Part shown: piece by piece, positions 5,811 to 5,862 of the stretch
How positions within the stretch are numbered: the stretch's first letter is position 1
Layout: every line of letters starts with the position of its first letter
The notes under the pieces: generated by a model
Database searches by the model: none
Told to the model about the DNA's origin: nothing
Seen by the model: only the letters and a program-made list of their open reading frames with translations
NCBI GenBank assembly: GCA_028687395.1
Contig: JAQUAE010000136.1
Span: forward strand, 1-5,862
DNA length: 5,862 bases
From: Anaerolineales bacterium
Lineage (GTDB): Bacteria; Chloroflexota; Anaerolineae; Anaerolineales; UBA4823
Direction of reading: 5' to 3'
Position numbers and translations under genes: made by a program

Positions 5811-5862
5811 GGCTTCACCCTCACAAGCCGGTAGCGGGCGATCACCTGAGCTGTCAGCAAGA
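5804..5862 (-). CDS. C-terminal end of upstream gene, probably the first ABC permease (YufP/NupP-like)
   Basis: Only the last 18 codons and TGA are present, reading LLTAQVIARYRLVRVKPC. Ending in a hydrophobic stretch followed by a basic tail with an YRLVR pattern fits the C-terminus of the partner permease that normally precedes the gene at 4860-5810 in Nup/BMP-type transporter operons. The TGA at 5806-5804 overlaps the downstream ATG by seven bases. The assignment rests mainly on gene order because the visible part is so short. Confidence 0.6.
   Translation of the reverse strand, partial: LLTAQVIARYRLVRVKPC
5818..5822 (-). promoter_or_regulatory. Ribosome binding site of the second permease gene
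   Basis: GAGGG on the minus strand, inside the 3' end of the upstream gene and seven bases before the ATG at 5810. With the ATGCTGA overlap it points to coupled translation of the two permeases. Confidence 0.6.

Overview
This 5,862-base window looks bacterial. Every gene I can support is on the minus strand, so transcription runs from high to low coordinates. The organism is uncertain. A lipoprotein with a Thr/Pro-rich linker right after its lipobox, BMP/Nup-type ABC permeases and an MtmB-family methyltransferase without pyrrolysine would all fit an anaerobic Chloroflexota (Anaerolineae-like) or Firmicutes lineage. This is inference from gene content only, and no marker gene is present.

Layout in the direction of transcription: (1) 5862-5804, the last 18 codons of an upstream gene, probably the first permease of a nucleoside/simple-sugar ABC transporter. 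(2) 5810-4860, the second permease, overlapping the first gene through ATGCTGA. (3) 4841-3444, a close relative of monomethylamine:corrinoid methyltransferase MtmB that carries Gly where MtmB has pyrrolysine. (4) 3429-1252, the molybdopterin-binding subunit of a xanthine dehydrogenase-family hydroxylase. (5) 1089-394, a GntR/FCD regulator. (6) 233-1, the start of a lipoprotein substrate-binding protein of the branched-chain amino acid (Peripla_BP_6) type. Genes 1-4 are separated by 18 bases or less and look like one operon. Genes 5 and 6 follow after gaps of about 160 bases each.

The most interesting unit is the operon. It combines a Nup-type importer, an MtmB homologue that has lost pyrrolysine and the residues that contact it, and a molybdenum hydroxylase subunit whose position for the purine-binding arginine appears to be Asn. 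My hypothesis is uptake followed by corrinoid-dependent N-demethylation and hydroxylation of an N-methylated compound, possibly an N-heterocycle such as a methylated purine. The corrinoid protein, the corrinoid-reactivating protein and the FAD and 2Fe-2S subunits of the hydroxylase are not in the window.

Regulation is suggested by two TTGTC/GACAA-type palindromes, one before the substrate-binding protein gene and one before the short-start form of the GntR gene. They fit autoregulation plus control of the downstream transporter by the FCD regulator. No rRNA, tRNA, CRISPR array, intact insertion sequence or convincing intrinsic terminator was seen. No stretch over 300 bases lacks a gene.
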